Below are positions 10,453-25,545 of a DNA stretch of 64,000 bases, in pieces; the stretch's first letter is position 1; each line of letters starts with the position of its first letter. Position numbers and translations under genes: made by a program. The DNA comes from Ascaris suum (Eukaryota; Nematoda; Chromadorea; Rhabditida; Ascarididae): NCBI GenBank assembly GCA_013433145.1, contig CM024170.1, positions 9,621,366 to 9,685,365 of the forward strand, read 5' to 3'. A model generated the notes under the pieces. The model was given only the letters and a program-made list of their open reading frames with translations. It did no database searches and was not told the DNA's origin.

Positions 10453-13400
10453 TTATTTATCATTAATCGGAAGACCCATTTGTTGTTTGATAAACGATTT
10501 GATCAACTTGAATGGTCGGGTTTCGAAGTCATGATATAGGGATTTTTCCACGTCCACTTGATCGCCCTTCATACGATTTAACATCGTCACACACACAATT
10601 GCAGCTGAAATCCTTAGTTATGATGGCGCGATTTGTAGCATTCGTGACTTCCAATCAACGCTGCTTGTTTCAAATCCTCCCAGTTAATCCCACTGCGTTA
10701 AACGCTTAACGTAATAACAAGCATTGCCACACTTCGCACATCGATCAAGAATCTCGTGAGCGCTACAGATGAATCGATGTGGAACGGGAAAAGGTCTCCA
10801 GAGAAGCGCAAAAAGAAAACCGCTTTGAACGGAAATATGTGAATGGATTGTTTAAATATTTGCGGTATTTATATAAGTGACGCAGAAAACGCGGACGATA
10901 GCTATCGACGTGACATTTTCTGTTCGCAAAGCACATTTTGGATCGAAGTTTTAGATTAAGTTAACGTCGAAGACGTACCTCTAATACCAGCACGATGCAA
11001 CATTGCCGCGAAGCAAGTCGCTTCCATTTCAATGTTGCGCACTCCATTCTTATATAATCGATCCAGAAAGTCAAATTTGTCTTCCTTTGTATATTCGCAG
11101 AATGCGCCATCCAGTCGTGCTTGACCTACAATTATTAAGTGGAGTCTATGAGCGACCCTAAGGGATCATAGGGGTCATAGTGTCCCTAAATATCTAATAT
11201 TTGGTAGTATGAAAGCGAATATTTTGAATATTTTGAATCACGAATATTTTGACAACTAGCTTATTACTGGAATTAGCCTGACGAGTTGACTCGCAAAAGT
11301 TGATTCCTCTATTGGTAAATCGCCAGTAACTGGGACCTTGTGCTTGCTTTTTGTTTCAGTGAAACATCGAGCAAACTCATACCAGTTCCTTCTGTAATAA
11401 TAAATGAAACCTTGATAGACAAAAATGATGAAAACCACTTTGAAATATAGCACTTTTATGTGCTGTGCCAAAATTCTGCCCATTACAGCAGTATATATTT
11501 CTGCGCATCATAGCAGCGTATAGGGCTCAGACATGCATACACATCAATATATGTCTGATGCATGTTTATGTCTGCGTGTCCATTAAGCAATCCCAACGCG
11601 TATTCCGACCACAACAATGGAAACTGACCGGTAAAACCCTTAAGGCGTGAACCCTGTCCTTTCCATCATCGTCTTTAAATGCACCATAATATATAGAAGT
11701 CAACTAGAGTCTGGAACGGATCAAAAGCAGTCCAAGGAAAAATTTTCCGCTCGGAAATTTATACTCATTGCAAATAACACAATTAAGTGAACTGCCTCAG
11801 CGTTTGTTATTGTCTTAAAATATTCGGTCGACCGGTTGTTGTTTTTGTGCTGAAACGCGAAGGCATATACGTTAAACAGCTACTTTACAATTGCTTGGAA
11901 TTCGTTGTTTGTATTATAAGGGGTAATGCCGATTAGAGTGCGCCCACTTATGCAGTATTTTGGTTAATCGCCGACACATTAATTCTTAAGCACTAAAGTT
12001 ACTTCCGCAAAGCCGAAAGGGTTTCAACTTGAGTTCAAGATCAGTGTTTTTTTTTTCGTTATTGTTTTTCAATAGACAGCTAAAGCGAAATTTCACTCAT
12101 TTTTCCCAAAACAAATGAGCAACCTTATAATGGACGCCCAAAACGCTCAATTTCAATGAAAACGTAGCACTGAGATTGGAAATTATCGTATCTCCTCGTA
12201 TAAAAAGTCGTAGTCTTCTAGCTGTTCCTGTTTGAAGGTGATTCCATTCACAGATAGGGCAGTTTGTTAAGGATAGCGCTCAAAAATGCCAAAATGAATA
12301 AAGATAAGAGAGCAACCTTCGTAGAAATCATCAGCGCAGAACGTTTTGCCCATTTCCACTGGCAAGTTAATTTGCTTAGCTAAACTGTAGAGTTCCTCTT
12401 TCAATTGCTGATCTAAGATCGACGGCCTCTTCACCTAAAAAAGATAAACTTTATGCAAAATCATAAAATCATAAGATCACTGTTGTTCGACTTGTAAAGC
12501 TCAAAGGTCGAGCGTAGAAAGCTCTCTTGACGTTTAATGTGCATTGAATTTCTTTTGGCTCAGCAGTTTCTGAACGCCCTCCCCTTTGCATCGCCCTCGC
12601 AAAACTCTCTTGCAGAGATCATCTTTCAAGACTCTCCATCTGTCTACACAGATCAGCTTTTGATTGCCTATGTGCATATACTGTAATAATCAAATGTCAT
12701 GCGAGAAAATGCTTTCGCCAAAAACGATACTGACCACAACTTCCGGTTGGCAATTAAAATAATCCATGTTGTTTTCAGCTAAAATTCACCCTTGTTTAGC
12801 AATGAAAGGAAAACGCTATACAGCGATTTTTAAAAGACACCATAAATTTAAAATAAGGTTTTGTGAGGAAATTTAATGCCTTTCAAAGTAGTATAAAATG
12901 AGCATAAGGGAGTCGACTTACTCTTTTGCCCATCACGTACTGAATATGGAACTCTTCAAGCTCGCCATTGATAGCTCCACTGGAGACCACGAGAGTACCA
13001 GGCTGAACTCCGAGACCTCCTGATGTGCCCAGTCGGAAGAAGGTCACGTTGCTAGCGCCGGCGTAGTGCAATAACTTGATTGTTTCCACCAGCATTATAC
13101 TTAACGATGGAACACCCATTCCATGCTGAAATTATTCTTTCCTTATATTCATCAATTTTATAAGATAGTAGTCCTTTGAATTTTATATATATCTGAATTC
13201 AATTTTAACAATTTATTCCTTCAATTCGATTCGTTTCATCGACTGTAAAATGTCGCTTACAGGAACTAGAATATGGTAGAAATAAAGTAAACAAACCTTC
13301 AGAAAGCGAAAAATCAGAAAGAAATGCTTCACATTCTCTAAAAGTTAACTATATTATATTGAAAATAAAATCATCCATGTGGGCCATTTGATCAAAATAA

Positions 13401-16400
13401 GCGGAGAAATGCGCCAAGTTAGCCGGCACGATATGCCTTTTAGTATTCTCATCGATTGAACAACTAGTAATTTGTATTATGCCTTTATTAACTATGTTTG
13501 CATTAAAAAATAATAACATGGAATAATACCTCCACATATTGAACGACCTAACTTCTCATGTAAACTTTTCATAGAGATTCATTTTAATGCAACGTAGCAG
13601 GTGCAAAATGAAAAACCAGCAGAGGCAGCTGATGTGAAATGGAGATCGACCTTCAAACTCTTTGAAAACGCCCAAAAATTGTCGCCTCAGAAGCGTTGAA
13701 AAATCACACAAAAGAGAAGATTGAAGGCGCCGATGCACTAACGTTCAAATATCACGGAACAATGGATAGTTTCATTTCATAGTGCCTTTCGAATGAAATT
13801 TAGAAAATTTTAAGAGGATATAGTCTGTCAACGCTCTTTTAAATTCCACTCTCCTTTCTAAAATTGAAGAGAATTTAATTCCCTAATAAAAATGAAGCAA
13901 AGCAGGCTCGATTTCAAATTTCCTTACTGATTTTTAGTTTATAAAACATTATTATAAATATCATATTTACATGATAAATGACACGACTAACTAAACAATA
14001 CACTCAGTTCGGATTGGATGGTTTTCGATAATATTTGGTCTTCAAGCAAATAAGAATGTATAGAAATCCAGAAAAAAAAGTTCAGCGACGAATATTTCTC
14101 GAGCAGTCTAAACCCTTAAGTAAGAGCGACTAGTGAACTTCTAAAGTTTTTCATAGTAAATGAAAATAGATTCGACGAGCTTAAAATACATAAGAGAAAT
14201 TCAATAAGCACTTACATTAATCCAAAGAACAGGTCCAGTTTTGTACATAATATAACGATCCGAATTGCTCAAATTTTTGCCGAGATTAATGCCGATTTCA
14301 TTTGCAAATAATTCGGCGTACTTTGCAAGTCGTGCTGCGCTACCACCACAACACACATACTGCAATCGCTTTTCACTTTTATTTGTCTGAAGAAAATCTT
14401 AAAGAGTAGATGTACGCTACGCCAATTTTAGCCTAGGTTTGTTAATACATGTAATGTTGACATATTTTCTCGTTCTGTTCAATCCCCTCCCTCAACCGCC
14501 CCACCCCCCCCCCTCTCCCCATCCCCATTTTCCCTGCATTCTCCTCCCTTCTTAGTGCCTTGCCCGTAAAGGATCAATCGGAACCTAACAATGTAATTGA
14601 GGAAAAAACATGTTCGTTTCAAAAAATTGAGATTCGAATAGGGGAGAATCAGAATGACTAGAACGTTCGTGAAGTTCGTTTTCTCGGCTTCCGTTTGCCT
14701 TAAACTGATTAACATTCTTGTTCCCTCAACCGACCAGTTGAGTCAAATTCATCTGCAGTAATAGCTGTTCATTTGCTAATTTGTATTGTACACCTAGTTA
14801 GGCAACATTGTTTAATATAGCACAACTTTGCGTTGTTAAGGAAGGTTTCCGGTCGTCTTTCTTTGTGCGATGCTGAGTGCAAACACGTGGCTGTTCTCGA
14901 CGACTCGGTATCTACAAAGTATGGGCACTGAACGAAGTACAAGTTACGGAGAGAAAAAATCAAGTCACACAGAATGACGCTTCCTCTTGTTACAATTATT
15001 GCTCGTGCAACGATGATCACCTGAGGTGCATAATCGAACAAAAAACTTGTTCAGACATTTCAACATTAATGCAACAATGAACCTATTTTATATTTCATCT
15101 AGGACCATAGCAGATCCTCGGAGATTCCTTTACGGGACAAAAAACCTCTCCACCCTACTCATTTATCATTTATTAAAGTTGCACGCCTTTCCCATTAAGG
15201 ATAAGGATATCTTTTAATGAGACGGCTGTGTTATTCTAAAATGTGGACAATTTTAACGCTGATTTTATTTCCGCCGCCGATATCTTCGGTTTACCTATAT
15301 CTTCGGTTTTTATTACTCCATATCAGTCATCCCCATTATTATTGATACCAGTCACTACTGCCATATTGCGGTTTGCAAACTTGCCAGTTGCCAAATGTAG
15401 GTACCAATTATTCCCATCAAGCAATCTCTGCCATGTTGCGGTTTGCGATCGTCTTGTTACCAATCGCCACGAAGTTTCTTATATGTCTCAAAATAAGGTC
15501 GAAAAGCGCCTATATAATTCCATCGTATATTTCAAATACAGTGTACGAGCGTAAACATGTTGGTCTCTCATGAGTGTGTTTAAGTTTACGTTCGTTGAAT
15601 GTGAACCCTTATTTTCGCTTCGAGAACTGAGTGCTCCATGACAAAAACACGTCTGCACATGCAATAACTAGCACTCCTATTGCTATTGCTATACGATATT
15701 GGAAACCGAGCTGAAGTCATTGTTATGTCGGAAATTAAAGCGGTGTCCCTAACCCGTCTATTCTCACCATCTTCCTAGTATTTTCCAGCTTTTGAATCTA
15801 ATTATCAAGTTTTCCACACATATTTAAGCTGCTTGTTGCGTTGACATTTCATTTGACTAATATTTGCAAAGATTTCTTCTCCAATCTGTTTAACTATTTG
15901 TGTATTTGTATGTACCTAAATGCATTGCTTGCCACCTCTAAATGGTAGTTATTTGCAGGTCACCTTTGCAATCGCCTCATAATGTGAATATTGTCAAGAA
16001 AATAAATGTACATTTAAGATGCACTCTTAGTACTAGCGCATTAAAAACAATCATATCATCGTATCAATAATCTCTGCCAATGTGCCGCTTCAACAATCAA
16101 TCGTCTACAAAGTGCACTCTGTTTTTGTACAGTTGTCGATTTATGAGCGCTTTCCACTTTAATAGTCGCCGTTGAAACGTTTGTAAGTTTGAAGCAATTT
16201 TCCGAACTTTTCAATTTCTATTTCTTCGATATTGGTCATTTTTCGAACTTTTCAAATTATTGCGAGTATATTATCGCTTGAAAAACCTCTTCATCCTCTA
16301 CGCGTTTCACTACCATTATATTTACTTTACCGATTGGTAAAGTGGATATAATTACCGCTATTCCAGCTGCAATTCCAATTAATGCATTTCGGCAGAGTTC

Positions 16401-16847
16401 GTTGTAAGTGAAGGAAAAAAAGAATGAGGACCTTTGTGTTTTGTCGGTCTCATATTCACTTCATGGCTTTGGACGTTATTCTTATATGCGTAAAATGGCT
16501 GAATTATTGACGATAGTAATTCTTCATCTCTTATCACTAAAAATTGAAGCTATTTTACTAGAGGAATGCTGTTGGAAAGAAAAAAGCCATTATTTATAAC
16601 ACTAAATCAGCCGCAATATACGAATATAAATAACTCTTTTAACAATTTACAGGAAATACATAATCAATCATAAAATTAAATAAGAAACTATAATAAAGTA
16701 CTGCAACCAACTCACTTTAACATCGCCGAATAGTTTAGGTAAATCCACAGCGCTTCTGATAATCCCAAAATGATAGAGATGATCTTCGCTTTCTTGAGCA
16801 AGGATTGGATTCAGAAGTCGCACTTTGCCATCAGCATTCGACGCCAT
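10453..16847 (-). CDS. upp-1: Uridine phosphorylase
   Basis: Six minus-strand exons: 16847-16716, 14359-14216, 13125-12922, 12434-12317, 11125-10979 and 10604-10453 (stop TAA). All phases match, giving 298 residues, the normal family length (about 300). The enzyme converts uridine and phosphate to uracil and ribose-1-phosphate in cytosolic pyrimidine salvage. Motifs in order: LFGDVK-YVCCGGSAARL (residues 40-55, phosphate-loop Arg); GMGVPSLSIMLVE (94-106, the PNP/UDP family signature); RLGTSGG (123-129); DFYEGQARLDG (196-206, with the Gln and Arg that contact uracil); NIEMEA (230-235, Met and Glu that hold the ribose); MLNRMKGDQ near the C-terminus. Every active-site motif I know for the eukaryotic enzyme is present. 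The start MASNADGK is preferred over an in-frame ATG at 16901 because a likely acceptor (TTGTTCAG, ending 16888) lies between them. Confidence 0.95.
14504..14513. repeat. C homopolymer (10) in a pyrimidine-rich upp-1 intron tract
   Basis: Ten C on the + strand within a C/T-rich stretch (about 14485-14550), in the first upp-1 intron. The transcript would carry G-rich RNA here. Confidence 0.9.
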
Positions 16848-16887
16848 TTTCCTTCTTCGACGTACGTGTAGTGTGTGATAACGCTCA

Positions 16888-16896
16888 CTGAACAAT
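16888..16896 (-). other. Candidate trans-splice (or 5' UTR) acceptor of upp-1
   Basis: On the minus strand CATTGTTCAG ends at 16888, 40 bases before ATG 16847. A pyrimidine/T-rich acceptor so close to the start fits a spliced-leader site in a nematode, but an ordinary 5' UTR intron would look the same. Confidence 0.4.
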
Positions 16897-17803
16897 GTCA
16901 CTGCATTGTGTGCTATACGCTATATATATGAGTAGTTTGGAGCTTAGCAAAAGCACAAACGATCACTGTTTCTTTGAGCAATTAATCGCTCGCAGTAATT
17001 GTGATCTCAAAAAAAATTTGTTATGTTTGCTCGCTCCACATCTTCGACTTTGAAAATTCCACGTATTTCCTTATGAAGCTTTTACACGTGATGTTTGATC
17101 CTTTCACTGACGAGGCTTCCGACTTACTTTTTCTAGATTATTCTCACATCAAAATATGGTGAAGATGATTTAGATGAGACAATCCTGAACTTCATTGTTC
17201 TTTTGGTTAGAAAGTAGAGGAAACGTTTGAATTACCACATAAATGGAAACAACACAGCTGGTTACGATAGTAATATGATCATTTCACTAGGAACTTGAAT
17301 TCCGGGAAAAGTTCAGTCCCCTAAATTGCACCGCGTCGATTCTTCGAATTCAACATCAGTATTCTTTTATTTTCAATTTGTATCTCACTTATTTTACTTT
17401 ATTCTCAACAAAAACGGTATCTATTGGAACAAATACTCTCAAATCGTCATTTTTTAAGTTTAAAGAGGAAAGCGAATTTTGCAAAGTTGTAAAATTTCAA
17501 AACTACATAAATTTTTTCATTCCAGTTAGAATTTATGGTTTACTCTTTATGTTATATCAAATAAACGAAAAGTCACTAGTAGCATCATCAACAAAGGTGA
17601 TTTATACTTATCTAGTCAAGGCGCATATCCCGTCATTTCGGTTGTCTCCTCCGAACAACGCATTAAATTTCGTTAGTGTTGAGTCATAAAAAAGCTTAAG
17701 CTTCTCATTGCAGAACAAAGCGATGGAGAGAGTAATATGAATCAACACACTATGCATATTTACCAGCTTATTCTCAAAGACGACTACATGCAAACGATCT
17801 AAA

Positions 17804-18124
17804 GTTATTCAGGGACGCTTCAACAGGATTTTAGGTATAAGAAAATGGGTAAAATCTGAGTTTCAGAAGTTAACAAGATGTTCGCACCGGTAATATATGA
17901 GCACATCAACCGTTGATTATACTCAGCAAGCGTCGTTGTATGAAATCTTGGAACTAAGGTGGACTAGAAGAAAGTTGGATTTCATCTGCTATAGGCGACA
18001 AAAGATGAGCAACGACAATATGCCACTTCATTCAACTGTCCGACGCCCTTTTATATACTTCACGCAAAACGTTACGCAATATTATCCAACATGCTTTAAC
18101 CCGCTTGCCAAGAAGCCAATTTGA
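17804..18124 (+). mobile_element. Possible decayed LINE reverse-transcriptase C-terminus
   Basis: One frame gives VIQGRFNRILGIRKW (17804-17848), reminiscent of the QRRFTRRL-type motif of LINE proteins. A second frame gives SLYEILELRWTRRKLDFICY then VRRPFIYF (17897-18124), reminiscent of the L.L..L..RR..LD...Y and RR.. motifs that follow. The similarity is weak, the frames are broken, and the WN.LP motif is missing, so this is a tentative call. Confidence 0.28.
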
Positions 18125-20310
18125 AACGGAAAAATTCTTCTAAGGACTTACGACTTATCCCAGTAGATCGATGTATAATATAAAGCATTTCTGCACATTA
18201 TGCAAAAAAAAACGGCAAAATATTTCTTCTACAGTCAAAAATAATTAATTGGAGTTTGACTCATTTGAAAATTATGGTCTACTCAATAGTTTGATTCAGC
18301 GCGAATTGACTACTCATGGAGATCCGTAAATTTCATACTTCTTCATTCACACCATCCGAAACACATATGACCGCACATACACGCACAAACGCCCATATAA
18401 ATGTCGACGCACACTTAGAATTAAATATACCCTGCCCATTCGTATGGGATATCCTAAACTTGAGCACAGAGCAGCATACAAAAAAATGTATGATGCGAGC
18501 TGGTTAAATTTTGTCAAAAGTGAGAGACAACCCCATTTTTGAGTTTTTAATGGTTCCCGTGATGGTATGGGCTCGTGAAGCCTATATTTTCCTTATATTT
18601 ACTCGTTTAGCTTATGCCAAAGAGTAAATTTCATAAGCTTTAATCGGGCTCTAGATCCACTCTTGATGGCAACAATTTGTTGTCCTACTAAATTACTGGA
18701 AGCCTCAAATTTCATCAACATAGTTCAGTGTTCAAGCTATCGCTGTCATTCTGCACTACTGTAGACTTTACTGCTTTGGGGAAATACCTCGGCTCGACAA
18801 CAATTAATTGCATATCGAGCTGAGATGACGCAGCTAACGATGAGCGCTTCAAAATATGGAGCGGTTTCAAGTGAAGTATTCGTGGATGCTAGCCGAACCA
18901 AAAAATATTAACTCGCATCTCATGTTGTTATAGCCAACATAAAATGTGATCATTTTGACTGCAATTCACATTTAGCCTACGTAAACGTGTGTACTCATAA
19001 ATCTGCGCACTGCGAATTCGAGGCCGTGCAATCACAGTGTAAAAACAACATTTCTTCAGTAATTTAATCTCTCTTTTTTATTCATGCAGAAAGCGCTTTA
19101 AAAAATTTTTTTCAAGCAATTAAATCGATCACTGAAACCATATCGTTCAGATCGCTCATAAATGTTGGAAAAGTTTGATTCATCGGTTATATTGAATTTT
19201 TTTTCTCAAAGCAACTGGATCGCTAAAAGTCACTTTCAAGAAAAATCACCGAAATTGCGTACATCGAACTATTTTTTCGCAAACACTGGTTAATAAAGTG
19301 AAGCAAAGCGCCCGAACTCGAGCTAAATTTGCGAATTAACAACTAGTCGAGTGATTTTTCCGCGCTTGAATTAGAACTGATGTCTTTAGAATAAATGCAC
19401 ACTTGCGTGTACCTTTATCAAGATTCGAGGTAACCATTGTCACCGAAAACGACGTATAACCTATCCTTCCATCCAACACATTAATTACTTTACAGTGTAG
19501 TGAGTTGTTCCACTTCGACGTAGTAAATGCTCAAACAGAACCACTAAGCTTAAGATATTCATTGTTAAGTGTGAGGTATTTGGAATCACCTCCGAAGATT
19601 TTACTGCTAGCTAATGCCAAAGATTTCGCCAAGTTGGAAAACGCGATAATTAAGCATCTAGGTAGGCGATTTTAACCGCCGTGAGGTTTTACCATGGGGT
19701 CGGTATTTATTGCGTTAGCTTATCTTTACTACTCTTAGAGTAAAATCGGGTCTCGATATCTGGTAATCTAATATTCGCATTCATACTTCTCCCATCCTCC
19801 TAGCCCCCGAAAAAAAAACAGCCATCCTCTACAGTTACTGACGCTCCTAGTTGCGCTTATGAATGAATGTAGATTAATGATGAATCTCTATAACATTGAG
19901 GCAAACTAAGTGAAATTCGATTTGTTGTTGAATACATTCGAGGCGAAATTACTCACTTTGAAATGTGTCGAATTAGATAAACGGCTGCCAGGGGGCATAA
20001 AGTTCACATCCAGTATGCATTAATCTCGGGACTAATATCATCTAGAGGAATATCGTCACTAACTACTAGAGAAGAAATAATCTAAATATACGTATATTCG
20101 CGATTCAAGTAACCATTTCCACTAGAAATTAAGCCACATTATCGAAGCATTATGTAGTAGTTGAAACTGGTAGTTGTTGCTGAGGATCATGCCTATCTAC
20201 AAATTCCAGTTGATTAAATGTTCATTGTTGTTATCGCCATGTGAATAAGCGGCCAATCAAGTAAAGTGCTAAAGAAACGTGCAAATGATGATCTAGTTGG
20301 CGAATAAAAA

Positions 20311-20366
20311 CAATTGTGATGGTTACAAAGAACGCAAACAATTATGACGGTTACAAAGAACGTAAA
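20311..20366. repeat. 28-bp tandem duplication
   Basis: Two adjacent 28-base copies (20311-20338 and 20339-20366) share the core GGTTACAAAGAACG and differ at about three positions. It lies in the intergenic region with no associated gene. Confidence 0.85.
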
Positions 20367-23300
20367 TAACTCACCTTTGTAATTTCAACATACACAGCAC
20401 ATTTATGAAGTAATAGAAAACCTGCTTATTGAAGAAAGAACTTTTCTCATAGCAAAGTTTTAAATCAGCAATCAAAGAGAGGCTAAAGAAGCATACACAT
20501 ATTAGCAATTTTCAAGAGACATTCTTTGGATGCAAAAATTGTTGCGTTCAGCGGCAATAGCAGCAACTGAGTCGTCAATAAGGAAAAATGACGACAGAAG
20601 AGACATGCTAGAGCTTTTGACGAAAAAGCATGTGAGATGTGAGCTGTGCGGAAAACACTATTTCGCATTCAACGATTGCTCCACCCACTATGGCACCGCC
20701 AAGTGTGTTTTCGTTCTCTTCGTAAAAATGCGATTCTTGGCTAAAGAGAGATGGCCAAAGGCACACATCAGCTGTGTGCTGAATAGGGCTAATGACTGTC
20801 ATAATTAGCGCCCCTGCTTCAACTTTACCTCGGTTCAAAGAGAACTCTGCTCGCAGATTGCTTCCGCTTTTTTCATCAATTCATTCGCATTGCAAAGCAC
20901 CAAATCACCATGTAAAAGATAATCGGCTCATGTGCTCTCACTTAAGCGCGCAGCCACGTCTGTATGTGTGTACATACATATATACGTGTTGTTTGTTGTA
21001 TCTCTGCATGAACGTCTGTGCAGTAGTTTCACCTTGAAGTGTTTCAATTCATTTATATTCTATGCGGTTCAACCAAATCAAACATCTCTTCTGAAATGCT
21101 ATTCGGTCGACTGTAAAATATATTCAACCTTAAGCATATTTAAACGCCTGTAAGTCATTTTGAAGTTCAGAATCCAACTGGAAGTTGCTACGGGAATCTA
21201 TACTGATAATAGTGTCCACCAACTTCCCCCCACAATTGAATTCACTAAATTGACAGGCAGATACACAAACAGGAGGAAACAGAGACAGACGTAGGTAGAG
21301 ACAGATACACGGACACGTTCACAGTCAACGTCGATTGTGTCATCATGAAGGTTTAGATAACCAAAAATGCGGTCGTTTCATTTCAATAAACATCTTGGTC
21401 TTTGTGTCATCGAAAGAGTTGCCCGTAAAACTAGATAGACGTTTTTTTTTTTTAAAGAAGGCATATTGATTTTTATACATACCGATGAATAAACAAAGTG
21501 TCGTTTATTTTGTCGTGACTAAGAAGGGAAATGACGAAATGAATTGCAAAAGAATTTCGCTTTCCACTTTCTTTTCAAATGCAGTTTTCGAATTTCTATT
21601 GAGGATTTCGTAGATTATATTCGCTGAGGAGAGAATCACTTAAATTATTTCCATTCTCGATATTTCAATTAAGAAATGACCAAATTTTTTATCATTATAT
21701 TACTAATTCGCGTTTTTTTATGCATTTTTTCGTGGAAACGTTGATATCGTTCGCAGAGAAAATGTTTCTTTCGCAGAGATGCGCTATCAAATTTTGAATC
21801 ACAGTAGCTAACTTCTAATATTTATATGAAAATGTTTCCGCCATAAATCGAAACAGTTAAATTGAAAAGTTTTTCTAGCCAATGAAATCTTTGATTAATT
21901 ACCTGCAAAATTTCAACTTCATAGTTTATAAATATTTATTGGTTTATTTTAATTTTGATAAATAGGCAATATTAGCAAAGTGTTATTGAGAAGCATTACG
22001 ATGGTGGGATATACTCCAAAATGTATGACATTTGCGCCACTCGCATAAATTAATTGACATTTATGCGCAGTGTTCGCATACAAATTGAGAATTTCAGTTC
22101 ATTAAAAAATTGAATTACAGTTACTTGAACGATTTCATATTTTTGACAGCTGCTTCCCAGATAGCTTCCTTCAAATAACTATTTTACATGTTACCTTATT
22201 TTAATGAGCAGAAATTTTCACAGGAAACTTCCACTTCCTGCCATTACTTTAATCAAAAATGAAAAGGAAGTGCTAACAACTAGTGGCTCCTCGGTAGAGT
22301 GTCTAAAAACGACTGAAAAAGCCATCCCGCAATGCAAGCATCAAATGCACCACGTCGGCTGCTTTGAAGTGAAGTATTTTTATCGCAGCCACCCAATCGC
22401 ATATATTTCCATTACTGTTATTTACTCTTGATGGCAACATCTGTTAAACTTATCAAATGTGCAAACAAACACCTTAAGAGGAAAAACCATTCTGGTGGCA
22501 AACGTTCATCCGCATACTATTTGTTGGCCCTCATCGTAAAGATAGGGCGAGCAACTGAGAGACAAAAATTACTCGGTCATTGATATTTTATTGTTTCAGA
22601 GATCTGAGCAATAAAATTTTGGTCATGCATTGTGATGTGGGGCTCTCAGATTTAGCCAAAGCACTTTACCGGGCAATGACCGGTCACCCCACAATCGCAC
22701 CTCTTAATAAGCCTATTCTGGAAGATTTGATTATAAGCCATTAGTCTCATGAGTGCTGTATGGCAATAACTAGCGATTAGAGAACAACTTTTTACATCAT
22801 GGTCAATCTGATGAACTTCGACCAAATGTTTAAGTCATTTCAAAAACAGCTAAATGCCTGAATGGCCTACCACCTTGTCATGAGCTATCTAATTACTTCA
22901 CAGATATAACACTTCTGATATGCGACCCCATCAATAAATAAGGCAAAGGCCCCAACATTTTATATAGGGACCATGGTAGTAAATGAACTGCATGTAGTTA
23001 CTAAGATCAAAGCTCTCGAAGGCTGCAAAATTTTGAAGGCGCATTTTTCTTCAACTGGCTTGACCTACTATAGACGAGTATCGAAGATAAGTCCCTCTTT
23101 TCACAGTGCACGTCATCCAATATTCACGTGGAGCGCGAAAACCTTTTCGAGAACTTAACTGCTTTTTGTGTACCGTACTATCTACTCAGCCAACATCGAG
23201 CAAATAGCACGGTATACACACAGTGCACTCAACCTGCACAACAATATGAGCTGTTAAGGTACAGTTGGCCGGCGATGTTCTTTTCTTGACACCAGTTAAA

Positions 23301-25545
23301 TCAGCGAGAAATGACATAAGCATCCCACGCAAACGTGAACAATCAAAAGGGAACTAGAAGAACTCCTCGGTGACGGTGATTCCTCCATTCTACGGGATTT
23401 CCCATCCATTCTGAGCTGTCCTTCGGATTTGTCTATGGAATCCTCGAAATGGTACTCCCCAAATTCGACACTCATTTACTGAAATTTCGGATGGAATGCT
23501 GGCTGCGTGGTATGCAAGTGGCAATACAACATATCATACCTATCTCGAATGCCACAAAAAAGATGATCGGTCGATGAATAGTTTTGCGAGAACTTTCGAA
23601 TGAATGGCAAAATTCATTTGACAAGATAGAGGAACAAGATTAATAACAACAAAAAAAAAAAATTATCCGGAACAAATGTAGGAACACTGCACATGAGAAA
23701 AAAAAAGTGCAAATCAGCGAAGAAATGAACTCAATAACCGAGAAAGGCACTGCATCACAGAACGCAATGTAACCCATATTAAAAGAAAACATATAAACAC
23801 ATAAAATAAGACGAAAAACTTTGGAGGCAAAAATCGATTAAATATTCCATCATATGAAACAAACAACGAGAAAAATGCAAAATATTTATTTTATTTAGTC
23901 GGATATGAAAATAATCTCATACAAATAGTTATTCAATCGTCGTCATAATTACTAAAGAGAAACAATAACTGTACAATATTGGCGATGAAAATAGCACAGA
24001 AATAACACACAATATCACCTATTCGAACATTTCTTTGATTCATTGACATATGAAAGAGTAATTATGCGAGCAACGAATGCATTTCCATTAATATTCACAC
24101 TATTGCATTCCCAACGATAAATTGATTCCCATCAACAACAATAAAGTTGCAAACCGATATTCTAATTTGCATAGGAATATTTCAAACAATTTACTTAGAG
24201 GCTCATTGCAATATTCATCAATGAGAAATAGTGAGTAGTGAAATCGATCAATAAGATTATTGTTTATGGAGCGTACGTATTCACTCGTAAACTAAAGACA
24301 AATAAAAAATTTTTTATTTGAATCGCTATCACGCAAAACAATTAATGAATATATCTGCACTCAGCATCTGTCAATGCATTCTAAAAACATCAAAAACGAT
24401 CATTGGTTATTTAGAAGTTATCCTCCAATATGCGTAAAAAAACAACCTGCTTCTTAAGCGGAACACAGTCGTACATCAACGTATGTTTCCTCAACCTATA
24501 ATATCCTAATAGCCGGAATTCCTCTAAAAATCAAACAAATTTTACCATTCGCATAGTGAAAGTCGAAAAATTCTTCGCTGTACGATATGGAAATCGAATA
24601 TATCATCGAAAATTATCTTTTGAGAGAAAAAAGAACTTTTGTAGCCTCAACCCCTCACAACTGATGAATGAAATGCACCAACAAAACAAAATACTAAATA
24701 TAATTTATAAAACAAAATTTTGCCACACTAAAACACTCACTGAAGACAAAATTTGAGCCTTCTCCACAATTTCTATATTTTCCCAAACGCGACTATTTTC
24801 AAAGTGCTCAGAGATGCATTAGTTACTGAGTTAAGTGTCAATTCTCTCAAGAAGAATAAGCAATATGTATAAAAACGATAAATGACCAATTGGTTGCTAT
24901 AAGACTGGGTCACTTTCTGTAATACTCATCGGTGGTCACTACTCCCATTCAAATATTTGACAGTTCCGATCGCTGTTTCACCCTGTCATCTTCAACAATA
25001 TTATAATATTATATCATCCACGACGAATTGAATTTGTCGCCTCTCATATCTTCGCACACATAAACGACTATTCAATCTATTTCACTGCCTCATTTCAATC
25101 GTCGATGTTTCTACAAATATTACAATAATCCACCGGAAGGGACATCGCTTTGTATGCAAGAAGAGGGATGCCACTGGTCGCTATTCATCAACTATTTTTA
25201 AATAATGGACTGCAACGGAGTGGAACACTCTCCGCATTCAACGAAACAATCAAAGAGGGATTATCAAAATATCGACCCCCCGCATAAGCACGCTGACAAC
25301 AAAAATGAGTCAATATCGCTATTGCAGTCCCCTTCAGAAGATCCCTGCACAACTCTCATCAGTCCCACCCCCCTCCCTCCTTCCATGGCATCTGATAAGC
25401 ACTTTCACATGTACACCTAGTATACTTGAAGGAAGATGACAAAGAATTAAATTAATGTGTTCACGACGGGGATCGCTGCCATCACTAGAACAAATCTTTC
25501 GTCCTGTCATCTCATCTTTGCACCACCGTCACAAATCGATAAAAA

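Larger units (their letters stand above)
16848..25545. other. Gene-poor interval between upp-1 and the golgin gene
   Basis: About 8.7 kb separates the upp-1 start from the sql-1 stop. It must contain the upp-1 promoter and the sql-1 3' end. I found no exon chain with matching splice phases on either strand. The longest open stretch (20530-20808, +) contains two CxxC-like cysteine pairs and a histidine but no known zinc-finger spacing. A LINE-like fragment lies at 17804-18124 and a 28-bp duplication at 20311-20366. No tRNA or rRNA was recognised. Confidence 0.5.

Noticed and set aside
16848..16901. Upstream in-frame ATG of upp-1 adding 18 residues
   Set aside because: The added peptide is unlike uridine phosphorylase starts, and a likely leader acceptor lies between the two ATGs.
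20530..20808. Cys/His-containing frame (CELCGKHYFAFNDC) as a zinc finger
   Set aside because: Spacing fits no known finger, it has no splice partners, and its opposite strand is equally open.
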